Source: Variovorax sp. EL159
GTDB taxonomy: Bacteria; Pseudomonadota; Gammaproteobacteria; Burkholderiales; Burkholderiaceae_C
Reading direction: 5' to 3'
DNA length: 64,000 nt
Assembly: GCF_900100965.1 (NCBI RefSeq)
Contig: NZ_FMUJ01000002.1
Location: 865,869-929,868 of the forward strand
Positions within the stretch are counted from its first letter, which is position 1. The number at the start of each line of letters is the position of its first letter. Under the pieces are notes generated by a model, which made no database searches, was not told the origin of the DNA, and saw only the letters and a program-made list of their open reading frames with translations. Position numbers and translations under genes: made by a program. This document shows positions 36,766 to 44,828 of the stretch, piece after piece.

Positions 36766-38058
36766 TCAGGCCGTGGCCAGCCATCGCATCGGTTGCGGCC
36801 TTCCGTAGACCAGGCTGCGCCACAGCCATTCGGCCGGCCCGAACCTGAAGCGCGCGAGCCACCAGCAGCTGAACACCGCCTGCAGCGCGAAGATCGCGAT
36901 GCTGCAGGCCGCGACGCCCACCAGCCCGAGCTTCGGACCGATGCCCAGGCCGATGCCATAGAACAGGCCCAGCCCGAACAGCGTCTGCGCGAGGTAGTTG
37001 GTCAGCGCCATCCGCCCCATCGGCGCGAGCTTGCGCAGCCAGTGCCGCCACGCGGCCCGCTGGAACAGCAGCACGAAGGCCGCCATGTAGAACACGCCCT
37101 GTGCAAGCGGCGCGATGTGGCGCAGCAGGCGCACGACGGTCTTGCCCGCATCGCCGCTCTGCAGCCATCCGGCCACGATGCCCGCGGCGTGGTGGTCCCG
37201 CAGGAGCAGCAGCACCGTCGCGACGAGGCTCGTGGCCAGGCTCGCATACAGCAGGTGGCGCCAGAAGTGCCGGTACTCGACCGACCTTTGCAGCACGCCG
37301 GCGCGGCCGATGGCCATGCCGATGAGCAGCCGGCCGAAGACGAAGAGCGGCAGCCACCACACGGCGATGCGCATGCGTGCGTCGCGCGCGAAGTTGCCAT
37401 CGAGCACGGTGGACCATTGGTCGCTGCCGAAAGCCGCCAGCGCCGCCGCCGCAGACTGGGCCGTGCTGGCCTGTGGTGGCAGCAAGGCCGGCAACACCGG
37501 CTGCAGCAGCACGGGCATGGCCACCGCCACGAACACGCCGAGCAGGGCCAGCATGCGCGGCGACAGGCGGGTGAACGCCAGCAGCGCCAGGCCGAACACC
37601 GCGTAGTAGCGAAGGATGTCGCCCCACCAGAACAACCACGCGTGCACGAGGCCGATGGCCAGCAGGATCAGCATGCGGCGCACATAACGGTGCACGTGGT
37701 CCGCCTTGTCCGTCGGGCGATTCATCTGCATGGCGAAGCCGACGCCGAACAGCAGCGAGAACAGCGTGATCGAACGGGCATCGACCAGGAGCTCCATCGC
37801 CATGTCGACGACACGGTCCCAGGCCGCAGTGGGCAGGGCGGCGCGAGCGGCGGGCGTGAGGAACTCGAAGAGCGAGAAGCTGCGCAGGTTGACCATCAGC
37901 ACGCCGAACAGCGCAAAGCCGCGCAGTGCGTCGAGCAGTTCAAGGCGGCGAACGCCTGAGGCCGGCGATGCGTGGGTGCAAACGGGGAGCGCGCCGGAGC
38001 GCATCGATGGGCCGCCGGCGGTCGGGTAGCGCGGCAGGCTTGCGGGATCGGATGTCAT
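36766..38058 (-). CDS. DUF418 family membrane protein
   Basis: A 430-residue inner-membrane protein with about ten hydrophobic helices. The N-terminal block RRLELLDALRGFALFGVLMV and LFSLLFGVGFAMQM is the DUF418/YeiB signature. The C-terminal domain contains GRMALTNYLAQTLFGLGLFY. The family is related to membrane acyltransferases; no function is established. An ATG start (MTSDPASL) is used; a GTG three codons earlier is possible. Confidence 0.88.
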   Translation of the reverse strand: MTSDPASLPRYPTAGGPSMRSGALPVCTHASPASGVRRLELLDALRGFALFGVLMVNLRSFSLFEFLTPAARAALPTAAWDRVVDMAMELLVDARSITLFSLLFGVGFAMQMNRPTDKADHVHRYVRRMLILLAIGLVHAWLFWWGDILRYYAVFGLALLAFTRLSPRMLALLGVFVAVAMPVLLQPVLPALLPPQASTAQSAAAALAAFGSDQWSTVLDGNFARDARMRIAVWWLPLFVFGRLLIGMAIGRAGVLQRSVEYRHFWRHLLYASLATSLVATVLLLLRDHHAAGIVAGWLQSGDAGKTVVRLLRHIAPLAQGVFYMAAFVLLFQRAAWRHWLRKLAPMGRMALTNYLAQTLFGLGLFYGIGLGIGPKLGLVGVAACSIAIFALQAVFSCWWLARFRFGPAEWLWRSLVYGRPQPMRWLATA

Positions 38059-38242
38059 CGGGGACACGTGAAGGCTGCGGTTGCTGGGTTGCGGGTGCCC
38101 GTATCGGAGCGCCCGCGCCAGCCGCGATGCTATGAATCAGCATTGCATGAACATTGCGCTTCGCGTATCGGCGGCGTGAGCCGTATCGGCCGCCGCCGCA
38201 ACCACCAGAAGGCTCCGGGTGGCTGCGGCAGAGGAGGTCTTC

Positions 38243-38602
38243 TCAGACCGTCAGGCCCTGCTCCACGTCCAGTGTCTTGCGGCGGGCCAGTGCGAGGTTC
38301 GACTTGGCCTTGTCGAGCACGAGGTACACGAACAGGCCCTCCTTCTTCAGCATCGGGCGGATGATGTGGTACTGCTTGCCGAGCGTGATGAGGATGTCTT
38401 CGATGACATCGTTCAGGCCCAGGTCGCGCATGGTCCTGAGCTTGGCGCGGACCACTTCGGTGTTGCCGGCGGCGGCCACTTCGAGATCGACGCCCGAGCC
38501 GATCTGGCCCAGGATCATGCCGCTGCTGGAGTCGACCAGCGCCGCGCACAGGGCGCCGTCGCAGGTCATCAGGTCGTCCATGGATTGCTTGATATTTGCC
38601 AT
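38243..38602 (-). CDS. Roadblock/LC7-domain protein (distal)
   Basis: A 119-residue single-domain Roadblock protein (ALCAALVDSSSGMILGQIGS; then VVRAKLRTMRDLGLNDVIED and KKEGLFVYLVLDKAKSNLAL). Such proteins act as GAP or scaffold partners for small bacterial GTPases (MglB-like). It is the last gene of the minus-strand unit with a second Roadblock protein and a GTPase. Confidence 0.85.
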   Translation of the reverse strand: MANIKQSMDDLMTCDGALCAALVDSSSGMILGQIGSGVDLEVAAAGNTEVVRAKLRTMRDLGLNDVIEDILITLGKQYHIIRPMLKKEGLFVYLVLDKAKSNLALARRKTLDVEQGLTV

Positions 38603-38704
38603 CGGAATCTTTCCTAGTCCCTCGCCCCTGAAAGTCGGCAGCCACCCGGGCGAAGAAATGGGCGGCGGCCGGTGTCGAAACGGTGTGTCGCGCTGTCGCT
38701 GCCC

Positions 38705-39088
38705 CTAGGCGTGCTGCAGCGACAGCGTCGCCTGCTTCGCGAAGTAGAGGACCTGGCCGATGATGGCCTCGCGGCCCGCGACCACGCTCACGATCAGCGT
38801 CACGTCGGGGTGGCGGGCCTGCAGCATCAGGATGTGGCCGTGCGTGGCCTCGATGGTCACGTTGTCGCAATCGCCGAGCTGGCTTTCCTCGCCCGCGACG
38901 GCGCCCAGCGCGGCCAGCGAACTGGCGATGGCGGACAGGCGCGCGACCTGCGCCGTGTTCTCGACACGGGCCGCCAGCTCGAGGCCGTCCTCGGTCGAAA
39001 TGACGACGGCTTTCACGCCCTTGATCTCGCGCATCAACGTGTCGATGGCGGATTCGGCGGCGAGCTTGATTCTTGGAGTTATGTTCAT
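38705..39088 (-). CDS. Roadblock/LC7-domain protein (proximal)
   Basis: 127 residues, MglB-like: LMREIKGVKAVVISTEDGLE, RLSAIASSLAALGAVAGEES and IGQVLYFAKQATLSL. It lies 29 bases after the GTPase gene. Two different Roadblock proteins in one operon suggest a heteromeric complex around the GTPase, as in Streptomyces conservons and Myxococcus MglAB; this is inferred from gene content. Confidence 0.85.
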   Translation of the reverse strand: MNITPRIKLAAESAIDTLMREIKGVKAVVISTEDGLELAARVENTAQVARLSAIASSLAALGAVAGEESQLGDCDNVTIEATHGHILMLQARHPDVTLIVSVVAGREAIIGQVLYFAKQATLSLQHA

Positions 39089-39117
39089 GGCTGCTCGGAA
39101 ATGAGGAAGAAGAGGGA

Positions 39118-39642
39118 TCAGGTTTCGAGTTGCAGCAGCAGCAGCTCCAGCAACTGCACGACCTGGGGCGGGTCCGTGACGTTCGCGGGCAGGACCGGGC
39201 AGAGCACGCCCCTGGCTTCCATGCGCCGGGCGTAGGCATCGACACCCGGTTGCGGATGCGCTTCCATGCGGCCCACCGCCACCACGCAGGCGGTCTGCGC
39301 GATCAGGTCCGCGAAGCCGTCGAGGTAGACGTCGAGGTCGGCCAGCGGATCGGGCCGGCTGTTGTCCACGAGGATCACCACGCCGAGCGCGCCGCGTCCC
39401 AGGATGCGCCACATGAAATCGAAGCGCATCTGGCCGGGCGTGCCGTACAGGCGCAGCTTCTCGCCGTTGTCGAGCGTGAGTTCGCCGTAGTCGAGCCCGA
39501 CGGTGGTGGTGGCCTTGGCCACCGAGGTGTCGCTGTTGCGCACGTCGGTGCTGACCGGCGGTATCTCGCTCACGGCCGCGATCGCGGTGGTCTTGCCGGC
39601 GCCCATGGTGCCGGTGAAGAGGATCTTGTGTTCGATGGTCAT
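39118..39642 (-). CDS. Small Ras-like GTPase (COG2229 type)
   Basis: 174 residues. The P-loop is KILFTGTMGAGKTTAIAAVS (residues 6-25), switch I TTTVGLDYGEL, and the switch II position LRLYGTPGQMRFDFMW. The Asp of DxxG is replaced by Gly (GTPGQ), as in other COG2229 members. The base-recognition N/TKxD motif is not recognisable; VAVGRMEA sits in its place. Nucleotide specificity is therefore open. It overlaps the upstream gene by ATGA and is followed by two Roadblock genes. Confidence 0.88.
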   Translation of the reverse strand: MTIEHKILFTGTMGAGKTTAIAAVSEIPPVSTDVRNSDTSVAKATTTVGLDYGELTLDNGEKLRLYGTPGQMRFDFMWRILGRGALGVVILVDNSRPDPLADLDVYLDGFADLIAQTACVVAVGRMEAHPQPGVDAYARRMEARGVLCPVLPANVTDPPQVVQLLELLLLQLET

Positions 39643-40361
39643 CTGGAGCCTGTCGGCAGCAGGCCCAGCCGGTTCCGTATGCGGGCCAGCAGCCCGGGTT
39701 GCACGGGTTCGCGCGCCGGGCCGGCGGGGCGGCTGTCGGTTGCAGCGGCGTCGGGGGTGGGCAAGGGGGCTTCGGCCGGCCGCGTGTTTTCAAGGAGGTC
39801 GGCGCGCCGAAGGTCGATCAGAAAATCCAGACAGTCCTGCTGCGCAAGGCCCGAGCGTTGCTGGAGCAGCGCAAGGGTGGTGGGCCGGCCGGTCATCAGC
39901 GTGGCCAGCCGGATGCGGACAGGCACTTCGAGCAGGGCGGCCGGCGGCCAGCGCAGCAGGCGAAACTCTTCGTCGGGCCCGATGTGCCGGTCGGGCGATG
40001 CCAGCCCCAGCCCCCGCGCGTGAACGACCATCGCGCCCAGTTGGTTGAGCGTGTGCTCGAGCACGTCGGCATGCAGCGGCAGGGCCAGGAAGTGGCCGCC
40101 ACGCTGCGGATCGACATGGCCGACGGCCAGCACCGGGACCGCCTTGGCGGGGGCTTCGTCCGTCGCCGTGGCCGTGGCGGGTTCACCGACCACCCGCAGG
40201 TCGGCCGCGCCGGCCTTCCATGCCCAGTGCTGGTGGGTCCGGTGGTCGAGCAATCGCACGAGGGACCTGAACAGAAGCTCCTCCCGGGGCGGCAACCCCT
40301 CGACGCTGAAGCTCAGCAAGGCGCGTTGGCCTTTGGTCGCGGGGTTGGCTGCTGTGGTCAT
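39639..40361 (-). CDS. Unknown protein leading the GTPase/Roadblock operon
   Basis: 240 residues, soluble. No motif recognised with confidence. The middle (GHVDPQRGGHFLALPLHADV) and the 30 residues around LLRWPPAALLEVPVRIRLAT look conserved and helical. A short winged-helix-like part may be LMTGRPTTLALLQQRSGLAQ. The C-terminal 40 residues are Pro/Ala-rich. It is translationally coupled to the GTPase gene, so it is likely a partner or effector. Confidence 0.7.
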   Translation of the reverse strand: MTTAANPATKGQRALLSFSVEGLPPREELLFRSLVRLLDHRTHQHWAWKAGAADLRVVGEPATATATDEAPAKAVPVLAVGHVDPQRGGHFLALPLHADVLEHTLNQLGAMVVHARGLGLASPDRHIGPDEEFRLLRWPPAALLEVPVRIRLATLMTGRPTTLALLQQRSGLAQQDCLDFLIDLRRADLLENTRPAEAPLPTPDAAATDSRPAGPAREPVQPGLLARIRNRLGLLPTGSR

Positions 40362-40788
40362 GACCGGCCTGTGCGGCGAACGGGAGCAGACGGGTGCGGG
40401 CGGGTGGTTGGTCCCTCTGGAACCAGAAGCACCAACTTGGGGCGTGTATGCCGGTTTGCTTTCAACCTGAGGCTCTCTGTGTGTGATTTCGAAGATGGAA
40501 CGCGCATGGCGTGGGTCGAAACGAGAACTAAAGATTGATCAAGAGGTGTGACGCCAAAAATATAACACCTGTTTCAAATAAAAACACTAGATTACAGACA
40601 GAAGGTTTTGCCCCATTTCGGGCGGGGCTGGCCGCGCGCCGGTCGGGCGTTCAAAGAAGGCGTGACTTCGCGTAGGCCGACGCCCCCAGTCGGATTTGCC
40701 GCCGTTTTGCGGAATTAGCATGGGTCGGTGCTGCCTCGAAAGGCAGTGATTTCTTCGTCGATCCATGTTCTTTGGAAAGGATTTCGCC
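40362..40788. promoter_or_regulatory. Divergent promoter region of the GTPase operon and the SYLF lipoprotein
   Basis: About 430 bases with no gene. The AT-rich core (40530-40600) holds an inverted repeat AGGTGT ... ACACCT (40544-40570) and, on the minus strand, an extended -10-like TGTTATATT overlapping it. Nothing else is recognised. The repeat is a candidate operator for the leftward operon. Confidence 0.35.
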
Positions 40789-41373
40789 ATGAACACCATG
40801 AACCTCCGCACGCTGGCGCTTTCGTCCGCCGTCGCGATCGCCAGCATCGCTTTTGTCGGCTGCACCACCACGCGGCCACAGGATCAGGCGAGCAGCACGT
40901 CCTCGCGCGCATCCATCGATGCGCAGGTCAATGCGTCGTTGTCCAGGCTGTACGACTCGGTGCCCGGATCGCGGGAGCTGGTCGCCAAGTCGAGCGGCGT
41001 GCTGGTGTTTCCCGCCGTGGTGGGCGCCAGCATGGGCGTGGGTGCCGAATATGGCCGCGGCGCGTTGCGCGTGAACGGCCGCACGCAGTCGTACTACAGC
41101 ACGACCGCGGGCTCGATCGGCTTCCAGGCCGGTGCGCAATCGAAGGCGGTGATCTACCTCTTCACCACGCAGGCCGCGCTGGACAAGTTCCGCAACAGCA
41201 AGGGCTGGACGGCCGGTGCCGATGCGACCGTGGCCCTTGCGACCATCGGTGCCAACGGCAACATCGACACCAACACGATCCGCCAGCCGGTGGTGGGCTT
41301 CGTGATGACCAACGTGGGCCTGGAGGCTGGCGTCTCGCTGTCGGGCGCGAAGATCACCGAGATCCAGCTGTAA
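40789..41373 (+). CDS. SYLF-domain (YSC84-like) lipoprotein
   Basis: 194 residues. A lipoprotein signal (SIAFVGC, Cys lipidated) is followed by a SYLF/Ysc84 domain: LVFPAVVGASMGVGAEYGRG, YSTTAGSIGFQAGAQSKAVI, ending GLEAGVSLSGAKITEIQL. It is the common BPSL1445-like outer-membrane lipoprotein of Burkholderiales; it may bind lipid, with an unknown role. The start follows TTGGAAAGG; another ATG lies three codons later. Confidence 0.9.
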   Translation: MNTMNLRTLALSSAVAIASIAFVGCTTTRPQDQASSTSSRASIDAQVNASLSRLYDSVPGSRELVAKSSGVLVFPAVVGASMGVGAEYGRGALRVNGRTQSYYSTTAGSIGFQAGAQSKAVIYLFTTQAALDKFRNSKGWTAGADATVALATIGANGNIDTNTIRQPVVGFVMTNVGLEAGVSLSGAKITEIQL

Positions 41374-41411
41374 GCCGCCTGCCCGCGCAGGCGGGGGCTT
41401 TCTTCTTTTTC
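41373..41411 (+). terminator. Intrinsic terminator after the SYLF gene
   Basis: An 8-bp stem CCGCCTGC / GCAGGCGG with loop CCGC, then TTTCTTCTTTTTC. It lies between convergent genes. Confidence 0.75.
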
Positions 41412-42242
41412 TTAATGGCCGAGTTGCGCGCGCAGCTCGGCCACTTCCTTGCGAAGGGCTTCGTTCTCGGCCGTGAGTGCGGCCACGCGCTGCACCAGCA
41501 ACTGGGTGGCGTCGGGCGTGTCTTGCGATTCGCCCGAATCGGATTCGGCCGATTCTTCGCGCGGCTTTTTCTTCGATTCGCGCACGCGCTTGGCGGCCTG
41601 CTTGAGTTCGTCCTTGCCCGCGTTCGCGGCGAAGACCTGCTCTTCGGCCGGCAGGGTTGCAACCGCTGCGGCCGTGTTGATGGAGATGACGCCCGACTTC
41701 ACGGCCGCCACCAGTTCAGGCGCGGCCTGCTTCTGGATCTTCTCGATCATCCCGACCTGGTTGCTGCTCAGGCGCGCGGCCTTGGCAATGGCTTCGCGGC
41801 TGTTCATCGGTGCCTGGGGCGGCATCGCGGGAGCATCGGCAGGTGCTTCGGCGGCGGGTGTGTCGACATCGAACGGCGCATCGGAGGACGAGGCCGGTGC
41901 GGCCATGGCGCGGGCACGCTGCTCGTCGACGATGTCCTTCTTTCGCAGTGCGAGAACGCCGCGCAGGAAATCCGAAATGCTGCGCCGGCCCAGGTGCTGG
42001 TCGATCATCCAGAGGTGCACGTCGTCGATGCTCTTGAAGCGCGTGTTCTGCACCGTCTGGAAGGGCAGGCCGTGCTTCTGGCAGATGCCGTAGCGGTTGT
42101 GCCCGTCTACCAGCACGTCGCCCCACAGCACCAGTGCGTCGCGGCAACCTTCGGCAAGGATGCTGCGTTCGAGTGCTTCGTGTTCCTCCGGAGTCAGTGG
42201 ATCGATATAGGCTTTGAGTTCTTCGTTGACGACGATGTTCAT
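41412..42242 (-). CDS. Orphan ParB-like nuclease-domain protein
   Basis: 276 residues. The ParB N-terminal part is IDPLTPEEHEALERSILAEG, then the LVLWGDVLVDGHNRYGIC box (VDGxxR-type CTP-binding loop). A central KorB-like HTH is around NSREAIAKAARLSSNQVGMI, and a basic, coiled-coil-forming C-terminus is VQRVAALTAENEALRKEVAE. It has no ParA neighbour or visible parS site, so it is more likely a regulator or nucleoid protein than a partition protein. A Pro/Ala linker joins the halves. Confidence 0.8.
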   Translation of the reverse strand: MNIVVNEELKAYIDPLTPEEHEALERSILAEGCRDALVLWGDVLVDGHNRYGICQKHGLPFQTVQNTRFKSIDDVHLWMIDQHLGRRSISDFLRGVLALRKKDIVDEQRARAMAAPASSSDAPFDVDTPAAEAPADAPAMPPQAPMNSREAIAKAARLSSNQVGMIEKIQKQAAPELVAAVKSGVISINTAAAVATLPAEEQVFAANAGKDELKQAAKRVRESKKKPREESAESDSGESQDTPDATQLLVQRVAALTAENEALRKEVAELRAQLGH

Positions 42243-42272
42243 GGGGAGCGGATCGGAGAGAGGGGCGGAATT

Positions 42273-43151
42273 TTAGTTGGGCGCGCTGGTGCGCCTTGCG
42301 TGGAGCTCGAGTGGCTTCTCCCACTGCAGTGGTGCGGCTTCGCGGCACACGATGCGCGTGGCGGCCGGGTTTTCCGGCGCGGCGCAGAGGGCCACGAAAT
42401 GCTCTTGTGTCGGCTGCAGTTGCCAGAAGTGCCAGGGCCGCGCGGTGTTATCGCGCGTGCCCGAATCCGCGAGTGCGAATTCGATGCCGCCGTGGTCGTC
42501 CAGCGTGAAGCTGAAGCTGTCCAGCGGTATCTGCAGGCCCATGCCGCGTGCCTTGATGTAGCTTTCTTTCAGCGTCCACAAGTCAAAGAAGCGCGCTGTC
42601 TGGAGAGCTGCGGACAGGGCGCGCAAGGCTTCTGCTTCGACGGGCGAAAAGAAGTGGTCGGCAACGTCGAGCGCCGCATTGCGCTCGATGTTTTCGACAT
42701 CGACGCCCAGCTCGATGTTTCGCGCAAGGGCCAGCACGATGAGCCCATCGGTGTGGCTCAGGTTGAAGTCGAGGCCATGGGTTTCTTCGATGGTGGGCGC
42801 CTCGATGCGAGGGCGCCCGAAAGGGCCTGTGGCAAAGCGCCAGGCGTGCGGCTGCACCGGCGCATAACGCGACAACACCGAACGCACCAGAGCCCGCGTC
42901 AGCAGGTAGCGGTACCGGTCGCTCGCGAAGTGGAAACGGTTTTGCTTCGACAACTCTTCCGGCGTCAGCAACGCGCGGCAGGCCGCATCTTGCGTGGCAT
43001 CGCCGGACTTGCCGTGAAAGCAGAACCAGAGGTGGATGTCGCCCGCAGGCAGTGAAATGAGAGGGGCGGCGCTTGGCATGAAGGAGCCGCAGCGCATGGC
43101 CGCGATCGCAATGTGGAGCGGATGATGACACGGCGCGAAGTGGTCTATCAT
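42273..43151 (-). CDS. 4'-phosphopantetheinyl transferase (Sfp/AcpT type)
   Basis: Transfers phosphopantetheine from CoA to carrier-domain serines. Signatures are GDIHLWFCF, RFATGPFGRPRI, NLSHTDGLIVLALARNIELG (Mg-binding), GVDVENIER, and FFDLWTLKESYIKARGMGLQ (WxxKEAxxK-type). The neighbouring locus has seven carrier domains or more that need it. The start is uncertain: the chosen ATG has GGGGGA in front; ATGs 18 and 24 codons later would give a shorter, more typical N-terminus (MPSAAPLISL). Confidence 0.9.
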   Translation of the reverse strand: MIDHFAPCHHPLHIAIAAMRCGSFMPSAAPLISLPAGDIHLWFCFHGKSGDATQDAACRALLTPEELSKQNRFHFASDRYRYLLTRALVRSVLSRYAPVQPHAWRFATGPFGRPRIEAPTIEETHGLDFNLSHTDGLIVLALARNIELGVDVENIERNAALDVADHFFSPVEAEALRALSAALQTARFFDLWTLKESYIKARGMGLQIPLDSFSFTLDDHGGIEFALADSGTRDNTARPWHFWQLQPTQEHFVALCAAPENPAATRIVCREAAPLQWEKPLELHARRTSAPN

Positions 43152-43304
43152 CGCGGTCCCCCACACACGCGATGCCGGATTCCGCATTTCCAGCGGAACG
43201 CCAGATCCCGTGATTCGCCATGCCGAATTCATCCGGGGGCCTCACATCATTCGTTTGAAAACTGACTCGGAAGGGTCATCAAGATGACTCGAAATCCGCA
43301 TATA

Positions 43305-43323
43305 AATAGAAATGATTCTTATT
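43305..43323. promoter_or_regulatory. Candidate Fur box before the ECF sigma gene
   Basis: AATAGAAATGATTCTTATT is a 19-base near-palindrome matching about 11 of 19 positions of the Fur consensus. It lies in the only AT-rich patch of the divergent region between the transferase and sigma genes. Its place before a siderophore sigma factor agrees with iron repression, but the match is moderate. Confidence 0.55.
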
Positions 43324-43399
43324 TAGATTTGTCCATCAAAAGTAGTAAATCGGATTCGCGGCCCGTGCCGGCTCGCTCACAGGAGAAGAGGTGTTGAAC

Positions 43400-43933
43400 A
43401 TGCCATCGCATTTGCCCGAGCCGTCGCTCGGGGAGGTATTCATCGCCAATCGCGCGCAACTCTGGCGCGTTGCCCGAAAGATCGTCAATACGGCGGACCT
43501 GGCCGACGACGTCGTGCAGGACGCCTACCTGAAGATCGTCGACGGCCCCTGCGTGCGGCACGCCGACCGACCCATCGGCTATTGCTGCCAGGTGGTGCGC
43601 AACATGGCGCTGGACTACTGCCGTCGTCATCGCGTCGAAGCCAGCTATCGAACCTTCGATGTGGACGTCGAACTGCTCGACGTGCCCGCCGCCGCCACGC
43701 CCGACCGCATGATGTGCGAGCGCCAGGTCATCAGCGCGATCGACAAGGTTCTCTCCGGGCTCGCCCCGAGAACGCGGCTGGTCTTCGAGCTCTATCGCCT
43801 CGAAGGCCTGACGCAACGCGAGATCGCCGCGCGGCTGGGCTGCGCACTGGGTCTCGTGAACGGCCTGATCGCAGAGGCCGCCACGGCCATCAAGTCGTGC
43901 GGCCACCTGCTGCTCGAAAGCGACGCCCGCTAG
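43400..43933 (+). CDS. ECF sigma factor (iron-starvation, PvdS/OrbS/FecI type)
   Basis: 177 residues. Region 2 is AQLWRVARKIVNTADLADDV with VQDAYLKIVDG, and region 4 is RTRLVFELYRLEGLTQREIA with AARLGCALGLVNGLIAEA. The shape matches the FecI-like sigma factors that drive siderophore loci in Burkholderiales. The start with AAGAGG eight bases upstream is chosen; a GTG three codons earlier is near AGGAG. Probably repressed by Fur with iron and then activating the downstream biosynthesis genes. Confidence 0.9.
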   Translation: MPSHLPEPSLGEVFIANRAQLWRVARKIVNTADLADDVVQDAYLKIVDGPCVRHADRPIGYCCQVVRNMALDYCRRHRVEASYRTFDVDVELLDVPAAATPDRMMCERQVISAIDKVLSGLAPRTRLVFELYRLEGLTQREIAARLGCALGLVNGLIAEAATAIKSCGHLLLESDAR

Positions 43934-44050
43934 TCCCGCGGGGAAGATCGCGCAAAAAGAAGCCTCGCCGATTTGCCGCGAGAATGCGCGCTGCAAGGGC
44001 AGGCGTCGCTACAGACCCGGCCCGCATCGACAACGCGAGCAGCTTCACGA

Positions 44051-44329
44051 ATGAAACAGGACAAGGACGATCCCGTCTGGGACGCCGCATGGCAATGGGT
44101 GCAGCGCGAACACGACGCCGACAGCTTCGATGAAAGCGCGCGCGCCGAGATGACCGCCTGGCTCCTGGCGCAGCCCGCGCACCGCCGTGCCTACGACAGG
44201 GCCGCCCAACTGTGGTTGCTCGCGGGCTTCGTTCCGCCGACCAACCATTTTGGCGATGGCGATGGCGATGGCGATAGTGACGACGCGCCCGACACCGCCC
44301 CCCACACAACCCCTCGCACCGGCAACTAA
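44051..44329 (+). CDS. FecR-like N-terminal (DUF4880) domain protein
   Basis: 92 residues. DPVWDAAWQWVQREHD and RAEMTAWLLAQPAHRRAYDR are exactly the cytoplasmic anti-sigma helix pair of FecR regulators. The membrane helix and the periplasmic FecR domain are absent; the chain ends in DGDGDGDSDD and Thr/Pro. It could bind the ECF factor encoded just before it without a sensor, or be a decayed FecR. ATG start, no strong ribosome site seen. Confidence 0.75.
   Translation: MKQDKDDPVWDAAWQWVQREHDADSFDESARAEMTAWLLAQPAHRRAYDRAAQLWLLAGFVPPTNHFGDGDGDGDSDDAPDTAPHTTPRTGN
44252..44275 (+). repeat. Four tandem GGCGAT hexamers
   Basis: Perfect 6-base repeat encoding Gly-Asp pairs in the tail of the FecR-like protein. 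Whole-unit slippage would change tail length in frame. Confidence 0.85.
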
Positions 44330-44582
44330 GCCCGCCTCCCTCGCTCCCCTCGCGAACGCGCCGCCAGCCGTCGCGCACGACCACCCCGCGCCCCTCCTGC
44401 GTCAGCGCAGGCCGATCCCGGCCGCGCCATCTGCACGCGTCTCCTTTCCACACCCCACGACCCCTCCCGAAATGAACAGATTCGCCCGCGAAGCGTCCTG
44501 TTTGCAGGAGCGCCGCGATTCCGCCTGACACCGGTCCGGTCATCGGGCGCTTCCTTTTGTTCAATCACTTAAGGATGCACCG
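44330..44582. other. Spacer before mbtH, no gene seen
   Basis: 250 bases without a believable frame. I searched by eye for a second Fur-like box or an OrbS/PvdS-type promoter (TAAA then CGTC) and found none I would defend. AGGATG just before the mbtH ATG is a plausible ribosome site. Confidence 0.45.
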
Positions 44583-44828
44583 ATGTCGACGAGTTGTTTT
44601 GACCGCGAAGACGAGACCTTCATCGTTCTGGTCAATCACGAAGACCAGTACTCCATCTGGCCGCACTGGAAGGCCGTCCCGGCCGGATGGACCGCGGTCG
44701 ATGGCATCAAGGGCGACAAGAAGACCGTGCTCGCGCACGTCGAAGGCGCCTGGACCGACATGCGCCCCCGCTCGCTGCGCGACTGGATGCGCGAGCAGGA
44801 ACAGCAGGCCGGGAGCGCAGCCGCCTGA
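44583..44828 (+). CDS. MbtH family NRPS accessory protein
   Basis: 81 residues with the complete family pattern: [34 protein letters not shown] and [13 protein letters not shown]. MbtH proteins bind adenylation domains and are often required for their solubility or activity. Here it is the first gene of the biosynthetic run, with its stop overlapping the thioesterase start (TGATG). Confidence 0.96.
   Translation: MSTSCFDREDETFIVLVNHEDQYSIWPHWKAVPAGWTAVDGIKGDKKTVLAHVEGAWTDMRPRSLRDWMREQEQQAGSAAA

Noticed and set aside
44330-44582. PvdS/OrbS-type promoter before mbtH
   Set aside because: A CGTC is present near 44494 but no matching TAAA-type -35 lies at the required distance.
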